Assembly: GCF_036865545.1 (NCBI RefSeq)
Contig: NZ_CP142208.1
Span: 868,001-932,000, forward strand
Direction: 5' to 3'
DNA length: 64,000 nucleotides
Source: Erwinia sp. E_sp_B01_1
Lineage (GTDB): Bacteria; Pseudomonadota; Gammaproteobacteria; Enterobacterales; Enterobacteriaceae
Made by a program: the position numbers and the translations under genes. This document shows positions 8,784 to 18,909 of this stretch, in pieces (positions within the stretch are counted from its first letter, which is position 1; every line of letters begins with the position of its first letter). The notes beneath the pieces were generated by a model, which did not search any database, was not told the origin of the DNA, and was given only the letters and a program-made list of their open reading frames with translations.

Positions 8784-9134
8784 ATGACTACGGTAACTAT
8801 CAGAATTGCCTCGTTGGAAGAGGTGAAGAGATCGACACTTGCAGCGTTGAAAGGTGAAAAAGCAGCCGAAGGGAACGTTATCTCTTTCCTGACATTTGAT
8901 GAGCTGCATAAGACGTTAACGCCAAAGAAAATGGCGATTCTGAATGCAATGACAGGCGCCGGAGAACTGACGTTCAGAGCGATTGCCGGGTTGATTAACC
9001 GTGATGTCAAAGCCGTGCACACTGATGTCACTGCACTGATTAAATGTGGAATTATCGATAAGACAGATGCAGGCTGTTTATTCCCTTACGAGGCCATTCA
9101 TTTCGATTTCACTCTGTACAATAAAGCGGCCTGA
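8784..9134 (+). CDS. HVO_A0114-type winged-helix antitoxin
   Basis: 116-residue protein with a C-terminal winged helix (LTPKKMAILNAMTG...RDVKAVHTDVTALIKCGIIDK). It matches the MarR-like HVO_A0114 family usually paired with TumE toxins. The N-terminus MTTVTIRIASLEEVK is the expected short arm. It probably neutralises the preceding protein and represses the promoter at 8438. The frame is also open from an ATG at 8757 inside the toxin gene, but the ATG at 8784 has AGGGGGT at good distance. Confidence 0.82.
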   Translation: MTTVTIRIASLEEVKRSTLAALKGEKAAEGNVISFLTFDELHKTLTPKKMAILNAMTGAGELTFRAIAGLINRDVKAVHTDVTALIKCGIIDKTDAGCLFPYEAIHFDFTLYNKAA

Positions 9135-9524
9135 CCACCTTGCTGAGACACTTTATTAACATAATTTAACGGCCTGCACGAATCTTCCAAACCAAATTAC
9201 CTTTCGCTCCAGGACCATTATGCTGTTGCAATCACAAAAGTCTTCTAAGAGTAATTCCTAATTTTACTGTGGGTAATAACTTCCTTTCATCCCTGACGGC
9301 ATCGGCCATAGCCCTGGGTTATGGTATTGCCTGGCCTGCAAATAAAGGCACAATTAGCGGCACTATAATGTTGCTTTTTTGTAAACAGATTAACATGCAA
9401 GCGAAATCCTGCTATGCTGCCCCTCGCGGAACCGGGCGCTATACCCTACAGAAAAAACGCAACTCATACGCTGTCAACCTGTGGGCGTCCGGAATGCCAT
9501 TACAATGTGAGCGAGGAGAACGTC
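9135..9524. other. Intergenic region before acnB
   Basis: Nearly 400 bp without a supported gene. A perfect TATAAT lies at 9364-9369 but has no clear -35 element at the right distance, so the acnB promoter may need an activator; CRP control of acnB is known in E. coli. A short open frame at 9269-9544 overlaps the acnB start and shows no family resemblance. Confidence 0.5.
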
Positions 9525-12122
9525 GTGCTAGAAGAATACCGTAAGCACGTTGCCGAGCGTGCAGCCGAAGGGATCGTTCCTAAACCGATAGATGCTTCCC
9601 AAATGGCCGCGCTGGTTGAACTGCTGAAAAACCCGCCAGCGGGTGAAGAAGAATTCCTGTCTGATCTGTTAATCAATCGAGTCCCACCTGGCGTGGACGA
9701 AGCGGCTTACGTGAAAGCTGGCTTCCTGGCTGCTGTCGCTAAAGGCGAAGCGACCTCTCCTCTGGTTACTCCTGAGAAAGCTGTGGAACTGCTGGGCACC
9801 ATGCAGGGCGGCTACAACATTCATCCGCTGATCGATGCGCTCGACGATGAGAAGCTGGCCCCGATCGCGGCAAAAGCCCTGTCCCATACCCTGCTGATGT
9901 TTGACAGCTTCTACGATGTGGAAGAAAAAGCCAAAGCGGGTAACCCTCATGCCCAACAGATCCTGAAATCCTGGGCTGATGCCGAATGGTACCTGTCACG
10001 TCCCGAGCTGGCAGAAAAAATTACCGTTACCGTCTTCAAAGTCACCGGCGAAACTAACACCGATGACCTCTCTCCGGCACCGGATGCCTGGTCACGCCCT
10101 GATATTCCTCTGCACGCGCTGGCGATGCTGAAGAATGCCCGTGAAGGCATTGAACCTGATGACGCCGGTAATGTAGGCCCGATCAGGCAGCTCGAAGCCC
10201 TGCAGGCCAAAGGCTATCCGCTTGCCTATGTGGGCGACGTTGTAGGAACCGGCTCATCCCGTAAATCCGCCACCAACTCGGTGCTGTGGTTTATGGGTGA
10301 CGACCTGCCGTTTGTGCCAAACAAAAAAGGTGGCGGCGTGGTGCTGGGCAGCAACATTGCCCCAATCTTCTTCAACACCATGGAAGATGCAGGCGCACTG
10401 CCGATCGAAGTCGATGTGGCTAACCTGAACATGGGCGATGTGATTGACATCTACCCGTACAAAGGTGAAGTGAAGAATCACGAAACCGGTGAAGTACTGG
10501 CAACGTTCGCACTGAAAACCGAAGTGCTGCTGGACGAAGTCCGTGCAGGCGGACGTATTCCGCTGATCATCGGCCGTGGCCTGACCACCAAAGCGCGTGA
10601 AGCGCTGGGCCTGCCGCACAGTGACGTGTTCCGCCAGGCGAAAGATGTGGCGGTGAGCACTCGCGGCTACTCGCTGGCGCAGAAAATGGTTGGCCGTGCC
10701 TGTGGCACCGAAGGTGTCCGTCCGGGCGCTTACTGCGAACCTAAAATGACTTCTGTAGGTTCACAGGACACCACCGGTCCAATGACCCGTGATGAACTGA
10801 AAGACCTGGCGTGTCTGGGCTTCTCTGCCGACCTGGTGATGCAGTCCTTCTGCCACACAGCGGCGTATCCTAAGCCTGTTGATGTGTCTACACACCACAC
10901 GCTGCCAGACTTCATTATGAACCGTGGCGGCGTCTCGCTGCGTCCGGGCGACGGCATTATCCACAGCTGGCTGAACCGTATGCTGCTGCCGGATACCGTG
11001 GGCACAGGCGGTGACTCCCATACTCGTTTCCCGATCGGGATCTCTTTCCCGGCAGGTTCGGGCCTGGTGGCTTTTGCTGCCGCTACCGGCGTAATGCCGC
11101 TGGATATGCCTGAGTCTGTGCTGGTGCGTTTCAAAGGGAAAATGGAACCGGGCATCACCCTGCGCGATCTGGTTCATGCCATCCCGCTGTACGCTATCAA
11201 GCAAGGCTTGCTGACCGTTGAGAAGAAGGGCAAGAAAAACATCTTCTCCGGCCGCATCCTGGAAATTGAAGGTCTGCCAGAGCTGAAAGTGGAGCAGGCG
11301 TTTGAGCTTTCTGACGCCTCTGCCGAACGTTCCGCTGCGGGCTGTACCATCAAGCTGGGCCAGGCACCGATCATTGAGTACCTGAACTCCAACATCGTGC
11401 TGCTGAAGTGGATGATCTCTGAAGGCTACGGCGACCGTCGTACGCTGGAACGTCGCATCCAGGGCATGGAAAAATGGCTGGCTGAACCGAATCTGCTGGA
11501 AGGCGATGCGGATGCAGAGTACGCGGCAGTTATTGAGATCGATCTGGCGGACATCAAGGAGCCAATCCTGTGTGCACCGAACGATCCTGATGACGCGCGT
11601 CTGCTGTCTGACGTGCAGGGCGAGAAGATTGATGAAGTCTTTATCGGCTCCTGTATGACTAACATCGGCCACTTCCGTGCGGCTGGTAAGCTGCTGGACA
11701 GCCACAAAGGCCAGTTGCCTACCCGTCTGTGGGTAGCTCCGCCAACCAAGATGGATGCGGCACAGCTGACAGAAGAGGGCTACTACAGCGTCTTTGGTAA
11801 GAGCGGTGCGCGTATCGAGATCCCGGGATGTTCACTGTGCATGGGTAACCAGGCGCGTGTGGCAGACGGTGCGACGGTGGTTTCCACCTCTACCCGTAAC
11901 TTCCCGAACCGTCTTGGCACCGGTGCCAACGTGTTCCTGGCTTCAGCCGAACTGGCTGCGGTAGCGTCCCTGTTAGGCAAACTGCCTACCCCGGACGAAT
12001 ATCAGCAGTTTATGTCACAGGTCGATAAGACAGCGGTGGATACCTACCGTTATCTGAACTTCGATCAGCTGGCTCAGTACACTGAAAAAGCCGACGGCGT
12101 GATTTTCCAGACCGCGGTATAA
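9525..12122 (+). CDS. acnB: Aconitate hydratase B (GTG start)
   Basis: [4Fe-4S] enzyme of the TCA cycle that interconverts citrate and isocitrate; in E. coli it also dehydrates 2-methyl-cis-aconitate and binds mRNA as an apoprotein. The frame is open from upstream, but GTG at 9525, preceded by GAGGAG (9513-9518), begins [16 protein letters not shown] and gives exactly 865 residues, the E. coli length. Cluster cysteines fall at C710 (GSCMTN), C769 and C772 (GCSLCMGN), the same numbers as in E. coli. Followed by a strong terminator. Confidence 0.97.
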   Translation: MLEEYRKHVAERAAEGIVPKPIDASQMAALVELLKNPPAGEEEFLSDLLINRVPPGVDEAAYVKAGFLAAVAKGEATSPLVTPEKAVELLGTMQGGYNIHPLIDALDDEKLAPIAAKALSHTLLMFDSFYDVEEKAKAGNPHAQQILKSWADAEWYLSRPELAEKITVTVFKVTGETNTDDLSPAPDAWSRPDIPLHALAMLKNAREGIEPDDAGNVGPIRQLEALQAKGYPLAYVGDVVGTGSSRKSATNSVLWFMGDDLPFVPNKKGGGVVLGSNIAPIFFNTMEDAGALPIEVDVANLNMGDVIDIYPYKGEVKNHETGEVLATFALKTEVLLDEVRAGGRIPLIIGRGLTTKAREALGLPHSDVFRQAKDVAVSTRGYSLAQKMVGRACGTEGVRPGAYCEPKMTSVGSQDTTGPMTRDELKDLACLGFSADLVMQSFCHTAAYPKPVDVSTHHTLPDFIMNRGGVSLRPGDGIIHSWLNRMLLPDTVGTGGDSHTRFPIGISFPAGSGLVAFAAATGVMPLDMPESVLVRFKGKMEPGITLRDLVHAIPLYAIKQGLLTVEKKGKKNIFSGRILEIEGLPELKVEQAFELSDASAERSAAGCTIKLGQAPIIEYLNSNIVLLKWMISEGYGDRRTLERRIQGMEKWLAEPNLLEGDADAEYAAVIEIDLADIKEPILCAPNDPDDARLLSDVQGEKIDEVFIGSCMTNIGHFRAAGKLLDSHKGQLPTRLWVAPPTKMDAAQLTEEGYYSVFGKSGARIEIPGCSLCMGNQARVADGATVVSTSTRNFPNRLGTGANVFLASAELAAVASLLGKLPTPDEYQQFMSQVDKTAVDTYRYLNFDQLAQYTEKADGVIFQTAV

Positions 12123-12125
12123 ATG

Positions 12126-12154
12126 AAAAGGGAGGCTGACCAGCCTCCCTTTTT
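12126..12154 (+). terminator. Rho-independent terminator after acnB
   Basis: GGGAGGCT and AGCCTCCC pair around GACC, with A-run before and five T after. The A-run also makes it usable from the minus strand, where it could end the block-1 operon. Confidence 0.9.
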
Positions 12155-12338
12155 GAATGCTTCATCAGCCTGTTCCCAACAATGTTGAAAACCTCCCAGA
12201 CTCGCCTGTCCTGCGAACATCCATTCCAGACCTTTTTGCAGATCTGCGCCAATATGACCCGCAGAAATCCCCAATCGATCCTTCTTAGTTAAACCAGCCG
12301 CTCCCACATAAACTCTGAAGTCGTTTCCTCTTCCGGCG

Positions 12339-13646
12339 CTAAACCAGCATCTGGCGCAAAAATGTCAGCTCTGTTTCTTCTTCCAGCTTATCAAGCCGCT
12401 GATAAATTTCTCCGGCACCGGACAACTGCGCGCAGCAGTCGGCGAATTTTTGCTGGCGATCCTGATGACTGAAAGGTTCATCCAGCGAGCCTCTGGCACT
12501 AAGCCGCTGGTGATGTAAGGTGCGGCCATCCTTAAACGTCAGCGTTACCAGATGAGGGAGACTGGCAGCCTGTGCCTCTTCCTCTGGCCGCCAGCTTTTC
12601 ATGGTGATACGTGACATTAAGGGATGACGGGCCTGAATCTTAACCTGCTCAGGTTTAAAATCTGCCACGCTCAACGTTCCCGCTTCCAGCATCCGGGTGA
12701 CGCAATAATTCATCGAAAACCGGGCCTGCATCTCATCTTCTGGTACGGTATAGGCCAGATTTCTGAAGTTTGATATGCCCACCTTACAGCTCACCGACTC
12801 CACATCTTTTACTGAGAAATCATTGCTGCTCTGCAAATCGGCAATCACATCCAGCACGCGATGCGTGGAGCCGCAGCAGGGATATTTTTTCGGCATCACG
12901 CCGGTGGTTTCAATAATGTGGTGCGGGTCGGTAAGCCAGCGTCCGGCTTTATCCTGCCAGCGCCCCGACCCGGCAAAGAGCTCATAAAACCCCATTTCCC
13001 CTTCCAGAATATCCAGCCTGCCACTCATACCTGTGGCCGCAAGGTTGGCCGCCTCGACCGCATTGCGGGCAGCCATGCCGGCATGAAAAGGTTTCAGCGG
13101 CGTACCAAACTGGCCTTTGACGCCGCCTGCCAGACTCACGGCGATGGACAATGTTCTGGCGATCCCCGCCTGATCCAGCCCTTTGAGCCAGGCAACGCCA
13201 GCCGCTGTACCAATGCAGCCAATGGTCGAGGTGCCATGCCAGCCCGCCGTATAATGAGATGAACTGACCATCTCGCCGACAAATGCCTGTGCCTGAAGGC
13301 CAATCAGATAGGCTTTCACCAGCGCTTCTCCGCTGGCATTCTCTTCCAGCGCTACCGCCAGCAGGGCGGGCACCAGCACCGCAGAAGCATGGCTCATGCC
13401 AGGCCCAAAGTTGTCGTCGTAATCGATGGCATGGGCTGCGGTGGCATTGATCAGGGCCACTATGGCTGCAGGCGGCTTTTCATAACCCGCCCAGGCCTGC
13501 TTAACAGCTAAGGTGGAGAAGTCATCCTGCCCGGCATACAGACAGGCCAGGGTATCGCTGATAGCTTCCCGTGCGAGACGATGCGCATCAGCGCTGAAGC
13601 GTGGCTCGCGAGCGCACCACGCAGCAATAGATTCAATGACAGTCAT
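12339..13646 (-). CDS. MmgE/PrpD family protein
   Basis: 435 residues. The MmgE/PrpD family holds 2-methylcitrate dehydratase, cis-aconitate decarboxylase and iminodisuccinate epimerase. Family blocks visible are IDYDDNFGPGMSHASAVLVPALLAVA, HGTSTIGCIGTAAG, and GVMPKKYPCCGSTHRVLDV. The ATG at 13646 has GGAG eight bases upstream and is preferred to a GTG nine bases earlier. Last gene of the minus-strand operon with an ABC importer and an AbgB-like amidohydrolase, so a dehydratase, epimerase or decarboxylase acting on the imported compound is likely. It is not close enough to PrpD of the propionate pathway to name it so, and prpBC are absent. Confidence 0.85.
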   Translation of the reverse strand: MTVIESIAAWCAREPRFSADAHRLAREAISDTLACLYAGQDDFSTLAVKQAWAGYEKPPAAIVALINATAAHAIDYDDNFGPGMSHASAVLVPALLAVALEENASGEALVKAYLIGLQAQAFVGEMVSSSHYTAGWHGTSTIGCIGTAAGVAWLKGLDQAGIARTLSIAVSLAGGVKGQFGTPLKPFHAGMAARNAVEAANLAATGMSGRLDILEGEMGFYELFAGSGRWQDKAGRWLTDPHHIIETTGVMPKKYPCCGSTHRVLDVIADLQSSNDFSVKDVESVSCKVGISNFRNLAYTVPEDEMQARFSMNYCVTRMLEAGTLSVADFKPEQVKIQARHPLMSRITMKSWRPEEEAQAASLPHLVTLTFKDGRTLHHQRLSARGSLDEPFSHQDRQQKFADCCAQLSGAGEIYQRLDKLEEETELTFLRQMLV

Positions 13647-13663
13647 AAATACCACTCCAAAGT

Positions 13664-14422
13664 TCAGGCTTCACTGGCGGCCAGAAAGCGCTGTGTATAG
13701 GCTTCGCGGGCGTTGCCATTACGGACCTGATCGGCACTCAGCTCTTCCAGCATTTTTCCCTGATGCATAATGCCGATGCGCTGGCAGAGATGCGTCACCA
13801 CCGCCAGGTCATGCGTCACCATCAGATAAGTGAGCTGGCGTTGCTGGCGCATGGTTGCAAGCAGGTTGAGGATCTCAGCCTGCACCGAAACATCCAGCGC
13901 AGAGGTAGGTTCATCCAGTAGCAACACTGAAGGCTCCATAATCAGCGCACGGGCAATCGCCACTCGCTGGCGCTGGCCCCCGGAAAGCTGATGAGGATAG
14001 CGATAGCGAAAAGCATCACTGAGCCCGACCGCGTTCAGCACTTCGCTGATCCGCTCTTCAGGGCGATCAAGGCCGTGCAGTTTCAGCGGTTCCAGCAGGG
14101 CGTTGTAAACCATCTTGCGGGGATGCAAAGAGGCATAAGGATCCTGAAAAACCATCTGCACCTGGCGATAAAAGGGCTTATCACGCACGGGATGCTGCTC
14201 TTTGTTATCGAACAGGATCGCGCCCTGATAATCGTGATTCAGCCCGGCCAGCGCCCGTAAAATGGTGGATTTCCCACAGCCCGATTCGCCAATCAGCCCG
14301 TAAGATCCTCCCGCTTCCAGCATAAAGCTGACCCGATCCACCACGCGGCGGCGCTGGGTTCCCTGACCAAAGGCGATGGTCAGATCCAGCGTTTCAATAC
14401 TGCGTTGCTGAGTGGGGATCAT
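13664..14422 (-). CDS. Peptide-type ABC importer, ATP-binding protein (DppF-like)
   Basis: 252-residue ABC ATPase. Walker A GESGCGKST, Q-loop VFQDPYASLHPR, signature LSGGQRQR, Walker [13 protein letters not shown] and switch His in VTHDLAVV are all intact. The PYASLHPR stretch is typical of the oligopeptide/nickel subfamily. Its ATG overlaps the end of the companion ATPase gene by four bases (14419-14422). Pairs with that ATPase to drive the two permeases of this operon. Confidence 0.93.
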   Translation of the reverse strand: MIPTQQRSIETLDLTIAFGQGTQRRRVVDRVSFMLEAGGSYGLIGESGCGKSTILRALAGLNHDYQGAILFDNKEQHPVRDKPFYRQVQMVFQDPYASLHPRKMVYNALLEPLKLHGLDRPEERISEVLNAVGLSDAFRYRYPHQLSGGQRQRVAIARALIMEPSVLLLDEPTSALDVSVQAEILNLLATMRQQRQLTYLMVTHDLAVVTHLCQRIGIMHQGKMLEELSADQVRNGNAREAYTQRFLAASEA

Positions 14423-15285
14423 AAGGCGACTCCGTGACGAAAGGTTGGCCCCTGAAGCCAGGCGGGATCGCGCGTTGGCACGCTCAGCATCTCCACCGGA
14501 TGGTGCAGCCGGGGCTGGCTGGCGAGCAGCGCCTGAGTATAGGGATGCTGCGCTTCATGCAGCCGATCGGCGGCAATCTCCTCGACAATCCGCCCGGCGT
14601 ACATCACCAGTACGCGGTCGCAAAAGCGCGACACCAGATTGAGATCGTGGGTGATAAACAGCAGGCCGGTATTTCGTCTGGTCAGCAACTCATCAAGAAT
14701 GCTCAGCACCTGCTGACGCACCGTGACATCCAGCGCGGAGGTCGGCTCATCGGCAATAATCAAATCCGGCTCGGGGATCAGCATCATGGCAATCATCACT
14801 CGCTGGCCCATCCCGCCTGAAATTTCATGAGGATAGAGGGCGTAAACCTTCTCCACTTCGCGGATATGCACCGACTCCAGCATCGCCAGCGCTCTGGCTT
14901 TGGCTTCCGTTTTTGAGGCTTTACTGTGCAGACGATAAGCCTCAGAGATTTGGTCGCCGATACGCATCAGCGGATTCAGCGAAAACTTCGGATCCTGAAG
15001 GATCATCGAAATCCGGTTGCCCCGGATAGTGCGCATCTGCCGTTCGCTGGCATGTAACAGATCGATACCGGCAAACTGCATCATGTCGGCGCTGATCCTG
15101 CCGATCTTCGGGGTAAGTTTCAGCAGGGCGCGACAGGTCTGCGATTTTCCCGAACCCGATTCGCCCACGATGGCCAGTTTCTCACGGCCCACGCTGAAAG
15201 AGACATCGCGTACCGCATGATGATCTTCATGCGCGCCTTTGAAGATGATATTCAGGTTTTTAACCTGCAGCAGGGTATCAGTCAT
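14419..15285 (-). CDS. Peptide-type ABC importer, ATP-binding protein (DppD-like)
   Basis: 288-residue ABC ATPase with Walker [11 protein letters not shown]-loop [13 protein letters not shown], signature ISGGMGQR and Walker [13 protein letters not shown]. The C-terminal oligopeptide extension ([12 protein letters not shown]) is typical of OppD/DppD and may hold an iron-sulfur cluster in some members, though no clear cysteine cluster is visible here. Overlaps the upstream permease gene by eight bases. Confidence 0.93.
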   Translation of the reverse strand: MTDTLLQVKNLNIIFKGAHEDHHAVRDVSFSVGREKLAIVGESGSGKSQTCRALLKLTPKIGRISADMMQFAGIDLLHASERQMRTIRGNRISMILQDPKFSLNPLMRIGDQISEAYRLHSKASKTEAKARALAMLESVHIREVEKVYALYPHEISGGMGQRVMIAMMLIPEPDLIIADEPTSALDVTVRQQVLSILDELLTRRNTGLLFITHDLNLVSRFCDRVLVMYAGRIVEEIAADRLHEAQHPYTQALLASQPRLHHPVEMLSVPTRDPAWLQGPTFRHGVAL

Positions 15286-16213
15286 GGCGAAGATCCATTA
15301 CGTCACGCAGGCCATCGCCAAGCAGGTTGAAGGCCAGACTGGTGAAAAGGATGGCTAAACCAGGGATCGCGGCGATCAACCCATTGTTCAGCATAAATTC
15401 GCGGCCCGAGGCCAGCATCGCGCCCCATTCCGGGCTGGGCGCCTGTGCACCCAGTCCCAGAAAACCGAGTCCTGCGGCGGTAAGGATGATGGCTGCCATA
15501 TTCAGCGTGACGCGGACCACCACCGAAGGAAGGCACATCGGAATGACGTGGCGGAGAATAATGTGTAATGAACTGGCCCCCTGAAGACGCACGGCCGCTA
15601 TGTAATCCATCTTACGGATCGACAAGGTTTCAGCGCGGGCAAGACGGGCAATGGGTGGCCAGGAAGAGAGCGAAATGGCGATGATGGCATTTTCAATCCC
15701 CGGCCCCAGGGCCGCCACGAAAGCCAGCGCCAGGATCAGGCTGGGGAAGGCCAGAAAAATATCCACCAGCCGCATCAGAACGGTATCCACCCAGCCGCCA
15801 AGATAACCCGCACTGGTGCCGATCAGTAAGCCGAGTGGGGTAATGATTACCGCCGTCAGGCAGGCGATATAGAGGGTGATTCTGGCACCGTGCAACAGGC
15901 GGCTGTAGATATCCCGCCCCAGCTCGTCGGTGCCCAGCCAGAAGCTGGCGCTGGGGGGTTGCAGGCGATGAGCTAAATCCTGCGTGAAGATATCGTGAGT
16001 GCTCAGCCAGGGGGCAAACAATGCGGCAAAGGCGATAATCAGTAACACCAGCAAACCAAACAGCGCAGAGTGGTTGGCACAAAACCGCCGCCACTGGATC
16101 CACATCTGCTGCATCCGGGCCTGGAAAGGGGAGCCGGGCACCGGAGCACTCAGCCAGCTTCGCAGGCCAGGTCTCGCCCCTGTGGACTGCAATTTATCGA
16201 TGGAATCGGTCAT
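15278..16213 (-). CDS. Peptide-type ABC importer, permease (DppC-like)
   Basis: 311-residue inner-membrane permease with an N-terminal cytoplasmic stretch, a first helix (ALFGLLVLLIIAFAALFAPWL) and the binding-protein-dependent permease domain including GTDELGRDIYSRLLHGARITL and the ATPase-contact (EAA) loop LARAETLSIRKMDYIAAVRLQG. The ATG at 16213 overlaps the stop of the preceding permease (ATGA) and follows AGGAGG, so translation is coupled. Confidence 0.92.
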   Translation of the reverse strand: MTDSIDKLQSTGARPGLRSWLSAPVPGSPFQARMQQMWIQWRRFCANHSALFGLLVLLIIAFAALFAPWLSTHDIFTQDLAHRLQPPSASFWLGTDELGRDIYSRLLHGARITLYIACLTAVIITPLGLLIGTSAGYLGGWVDTVLMRLVDIFLAFPSLILALAFVAALGPGIENAIIAISLSSWPPIARLARAETLSIRKMDYIAAVRLQGASSLHIILRHVIPMCLPSVVVRVTLNMAAIILTAAGLGFLGLGAQAPSPEWGAMLASGREFMLNNGLIAAIPGLAILFTSLAFNLLGDGLRDVMDLRHD

Positions 16214-17274
16214 TGATCCTCCTGACGGGTACGTGGATCGAAAAGACGGTAAAGCAGGTCGCACAGCAGATTAAGCGCCACGAAAATGGCACCGGTAAGC
16301 AGGGTGCAGCCCACTACCGCATTCATATCGCCGGCGAGAAGGGCGTTAGTCAGGTAACGACCAAAACCGGGCCAGGCAAACACAGTTTCAGTGAGTACCG
16401 CCCCTTCCAGCAGCCAGGCCCAGGAGAGGGCGACCACGGTCAGCGTGGGTACGGCGATATTTCGTAAAGCGTGGATCCAGACGCAGCGCGCCCAGGACAG
16501 TCCCTTCACCCTCGCAGTGATGATGTACTCTTGAGAAAGCTGATCGATCATGAAACTGCGCACCATCCGGCTGATATAAGCCAGTGAACTCAGGCCCAGA
16601 ATCGAGGCGGGAAGGATGATATGGCCGAAAACGTTTTTAAATACCGCCCAGTTGCCGCTCAGGGCGCTGTCAATCAACCAGAAACCGGTAACGGGTTTCA
16701 GGTCAAACTCATACATAAAATCAATCCGACCGGGTCCGCCAGTCCAGCCCAGTGAGGCATAGAACAGCAGTAAGCCCATCAGGCCGAGCCAGAAGTGCGG
16801 TGTGGAATAACTCAGCAAACCCACAAAGCGGATCAGATGATCAAACCACGAGTTGCGGTACATCGCAGACAACACGCCTGCCGGAATGCCCAGCCCGACG
16901 CCCATGACTGCCGCCACGGTAGCCAGCTCAAGCGTGGCGGGGAAGACGCGGGCGATATCCTGCGCAACCGGCTGGCTGGTGGTCAGCGCCGTGCCAAAAT
17001 CCAGATGCGCCAGCTGCCAGAGATAGTCGATAAACTGTTTCCACAGCGGCTGGTCCAGCCCTAACTGGTGGAACATCTGGTCATAGGCTTCCTGACTGGC
17101 GTTGTCGCCAATCACTGCCACCACAGGATCGATGGGCAGCAAGCGGCCAATAAAGAAGGTCAGTGCCGCCAGCCCCAGCAGCGTGCAGAAAATGGAGAAT
17201 GTGCCTTTCAGCACTCGCTTCCCTGCCCTGAAGAAAGGCGAGGGGCCTGTGATTTCAGCTAAGACCTGCGACAT
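16210..17274 (-). CDS. Peptide-type ABC importer, permease (DppB-like)
   Basis: 354-residue inner-membrane permease. It has the N-terminal helix LGLAALTFFIGRLLPIDPV, the periplasmic DQMFHQLGLDQPLWKQ block typical of DppB/OppB, and the EAA loop MVRSFMIDQLSQEYIITARVKG. ATG at 17274 is preceded by AAGGGGG. Together with the downstream permease it forms the membrane channel. Confidence 0.92.
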   Translation of the reverse strand: MSQVLAEITGPSPFFRAGKRVLKGTFSIFCTLLGLAALTFFIGRLLPIDPVVAVIGDNASQEAYDQMFHQLGLDQPLWKQFIDYLWQLAHLDFGTALTTSQPVAQDIARVFPATLELATVAAVMGVGLGIPAGVLSAMYRNSWFDHLIRFVGLLSYSTPHFWLGLMGLLLFYASLGWTGGPGRIDFMYEFDLKPVTGFWLIDSALSGNWAVFKNVFGHIILPASILGLSSLAYISRMVRSFMIDQLSQEYIITARVKGLSWARCVWIHALRNIAVPTLTVVALSWAWLLEGAVLTETVFAWPGFGRYLTNALLAGDMNAVVGCTLLTGAIFVALNLLCDLLYRLFDPRTRQEDQ

Positions 17275-17285
17275 ATCCGCCCCCT

Positions 17286-18881
17286 TTATTTCGATGCAGC
17301 GCCATACCACACGCGGAAACCGTTCCAGGTCCAGTTTTTCACCGCAGGACTGATACCGGCGGAGTTGTACATCTGGAACATGATCGCCATCGGTCCTTTC
17401 TGCATCTGTTCACGCTGTAAATCGGCATACATCGCGATGCGTTTGTCGTCGTCAGGCTCCAGCAGGGCAGCATTGACGGCTTTGTTCATCGTCTCGTCGT
17501 AATAAGCCGCACGCCAGCTCGGATACTGGGTGGCGCGTGCCTCTTTGCGGTTATCGGGGTTATAAACCAGACGGGAAGCGTTGCCGTAAGCATCAGGCAC
17601 GGATGTCTGCCAGGCCATCATTGCGCTCTGGAATTCGCGGCCACGGGCACGGCTGAACAACTGGGCATTGGCCATGCGTTCCAGCGACAGTTTCACGCCC
17701 ACTTTCGCAGCGTTCTGCTGAATGCTCTGCGCGATGGGTGCAGAGTGGGGCAGCGTGCCAAAAATCACCGAAGCTGAGAAGCCATCGGGATAGCCCGCTT
17801 CGGTCAGCAACTGTTTGGCTTTCACCAGATCGAGTTTAAAAGGTTGGCCCTCTTTGGCATCCAGCGCACCGAAAGCCCCCTGTTGGGCAAAGCTGGCACG
17901 CGGCACGCCAAGATAAGGCATCACGCTTTTACCCAGCCCGTCGTAATCGATCAGGTAACGCATCGCCAGACGGACTTTTTCATTTTTGAAAATCGGATCT
18001 TCATTGTTGAAGGTCCAGAAGAACAGCTGCGGTTTCAGGACTTTTTCGACCCTGACCTTACCGCCCTGATCCAGCGTTTTCAGATCGTCAGCCGAAAGAT
18101 CGCGGGCGATATCCACATCCCCCTGAGTCAGCAGCAGACGCTGCGTACCGGTTTCCGCAACGTGACGGATCAGAATACGTTTCAGAACCGGCTGCGTTCC
18201 CCAGTAATTTGCCGTTGCCTGCAGGACAACGCCTTCGCCTGCATTCCACCTCATCAGCTGGTAAGGGCCTACGCAGGCGGTATGCGTGGAGAGATATTTG
18301 TGGCCCAAATCGTCACCCACGGCCTGTTTCTCAAGCAGTTTACGGTCAAGCAGGGTGGCAACATTGTTTGCGGCTATCGCCTGTAACACCAGGTTGGTGG
18401 GATAGGCTTTATCAAATTTCATGATCAGCGTGGTGGCATCCGGCGCGGTGATTGTTTGATCGACGTTCTCTTTGCTGAAGCCATACTCTTTAAGCGTGGC
18501 GGCATTGCCGTAGCCAAGTTTCACTACGCGCTGCAACGACCAGGCCATGTCAGCCGCGGTAGCAGGGGAGCCATCGGCAAACTTGAGGTTGGGTTGCAGG
18601 TGGAAAGTAATTTGCTTGCGGTCTTCAGAGACGTCCCAACTTTTTGCCAGCTCAGGGACAACTTTCATCTCATCTTTGGTATCGAAAGAGGCCAGCGTAT
18701 CGCAGGTGTTCATCACGATCTCGTTGGTGACCACCTCGCCAATCTGCGCAGGATCCCAGGTGCTGATCGCATCAATATTCCAGGCCATCACCAGCGAATC
18801 TGGCGGAGTAGCGGCCTGAGCGGCCGTGCCAACACAGCCCGTAACCAGCAAGGCGGCGGTAAGCTTGTTTATTTTTGACAT
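17286..18881 (-). CDS. Periplasmic solute-binding protein, family 5 (peptide/oligo-substrate type)
   Basis: 531-residue binding protein that delivers the substrate to the importer. The frame is open upstream, but ATG at 18881 with GGGAG seven bases before gives a normal signal peptide, MSKINKLTAALLVTGCVGTAAQA, probably cut after AQA. A cysteine inside it (VTGC) is a poor lipobox. Family-5 traits include DPAQIGEVV near the N-terminus, the VPELAKSWDVSEDRKQITFHL block and a long second lobe. Family 5 binds peptides, nickel, opines, glutathione and sugars, so substrate cannot be read off. Confidence 0.9.
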   Translation of the reverse strand: MSKINKLTAALLVTGCVGTAAQAATPPDSLVMAWNIDAISTWDPAQIGEVVTNEIVMNTCDTLASFDTKDEMKVVPELAKSWDVSEDRKQITFHLQPNLKFADGSPATAADMAWSLQRVVKLGYGNAATLKEYGFSKENVDQTITAPDATTLIMKFDKAYPTNLVLQAIAANNVATLLDRKLLEKQAVGDDLGHKYLSTHTACVGPYQLMRWNAGEGVVLQATANYWGTQPVLKRILIRHVAETGTQRLLLTQGDVDIARDLSADDLKTLDQGGKVRVEKVLKPQLFFWTFNNEDPIFKNEKVRLAMRYLIDYDGLGKSVMPYLGVPRASFAQQGAFGALDAKEGQPFKLDLVKAKQLLTEAGYPDGFSASVIFGTLPHSAPIAQSIQQNAAKVGVKLSLERMANAQLFSRARGREFQSAMMAWQTSVPDAYGNASRLVYNPDNRKEARATQYPSWRAAYYDETMNKAVNAALLEPDDDKRIAMYADLQREQMQKGPMAIMFQMYNSAGISPAVKNWTWNGFRVWYGAASK

Positions 18882-18909
18882 CAAATGACTCCCAGAGAGT
18901 AAGCAAAAA

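Noticed and set aside
9221..9236. CRP-like half site before acnB (TGCTG-N6-TCACA)
   Set aside because: Only one arm is good, and it lies about 130 bp from the TATAAT, so it was not called.
12074..12307. Minus-strand frame of 77 codons (GAAGLTKKDRLGISAGHIGAD...) between acnB and the MmgE/PrpD gene
   Set aside because: It has a protein-like composition, but its start is not ATG, it crosses the acnB terminator and overlaps the acnB 3' end, and I recognise no family. It might be a gene fragment, but support is too thin.
12339..13646. Naming the MmgE/PrpD protein as 2-methylcitrate dehydratase PrpD
   Set aside because: No prpB, prpC or prpE nearby; the neighbours are a peptide-type importer and an amidohydrolase.
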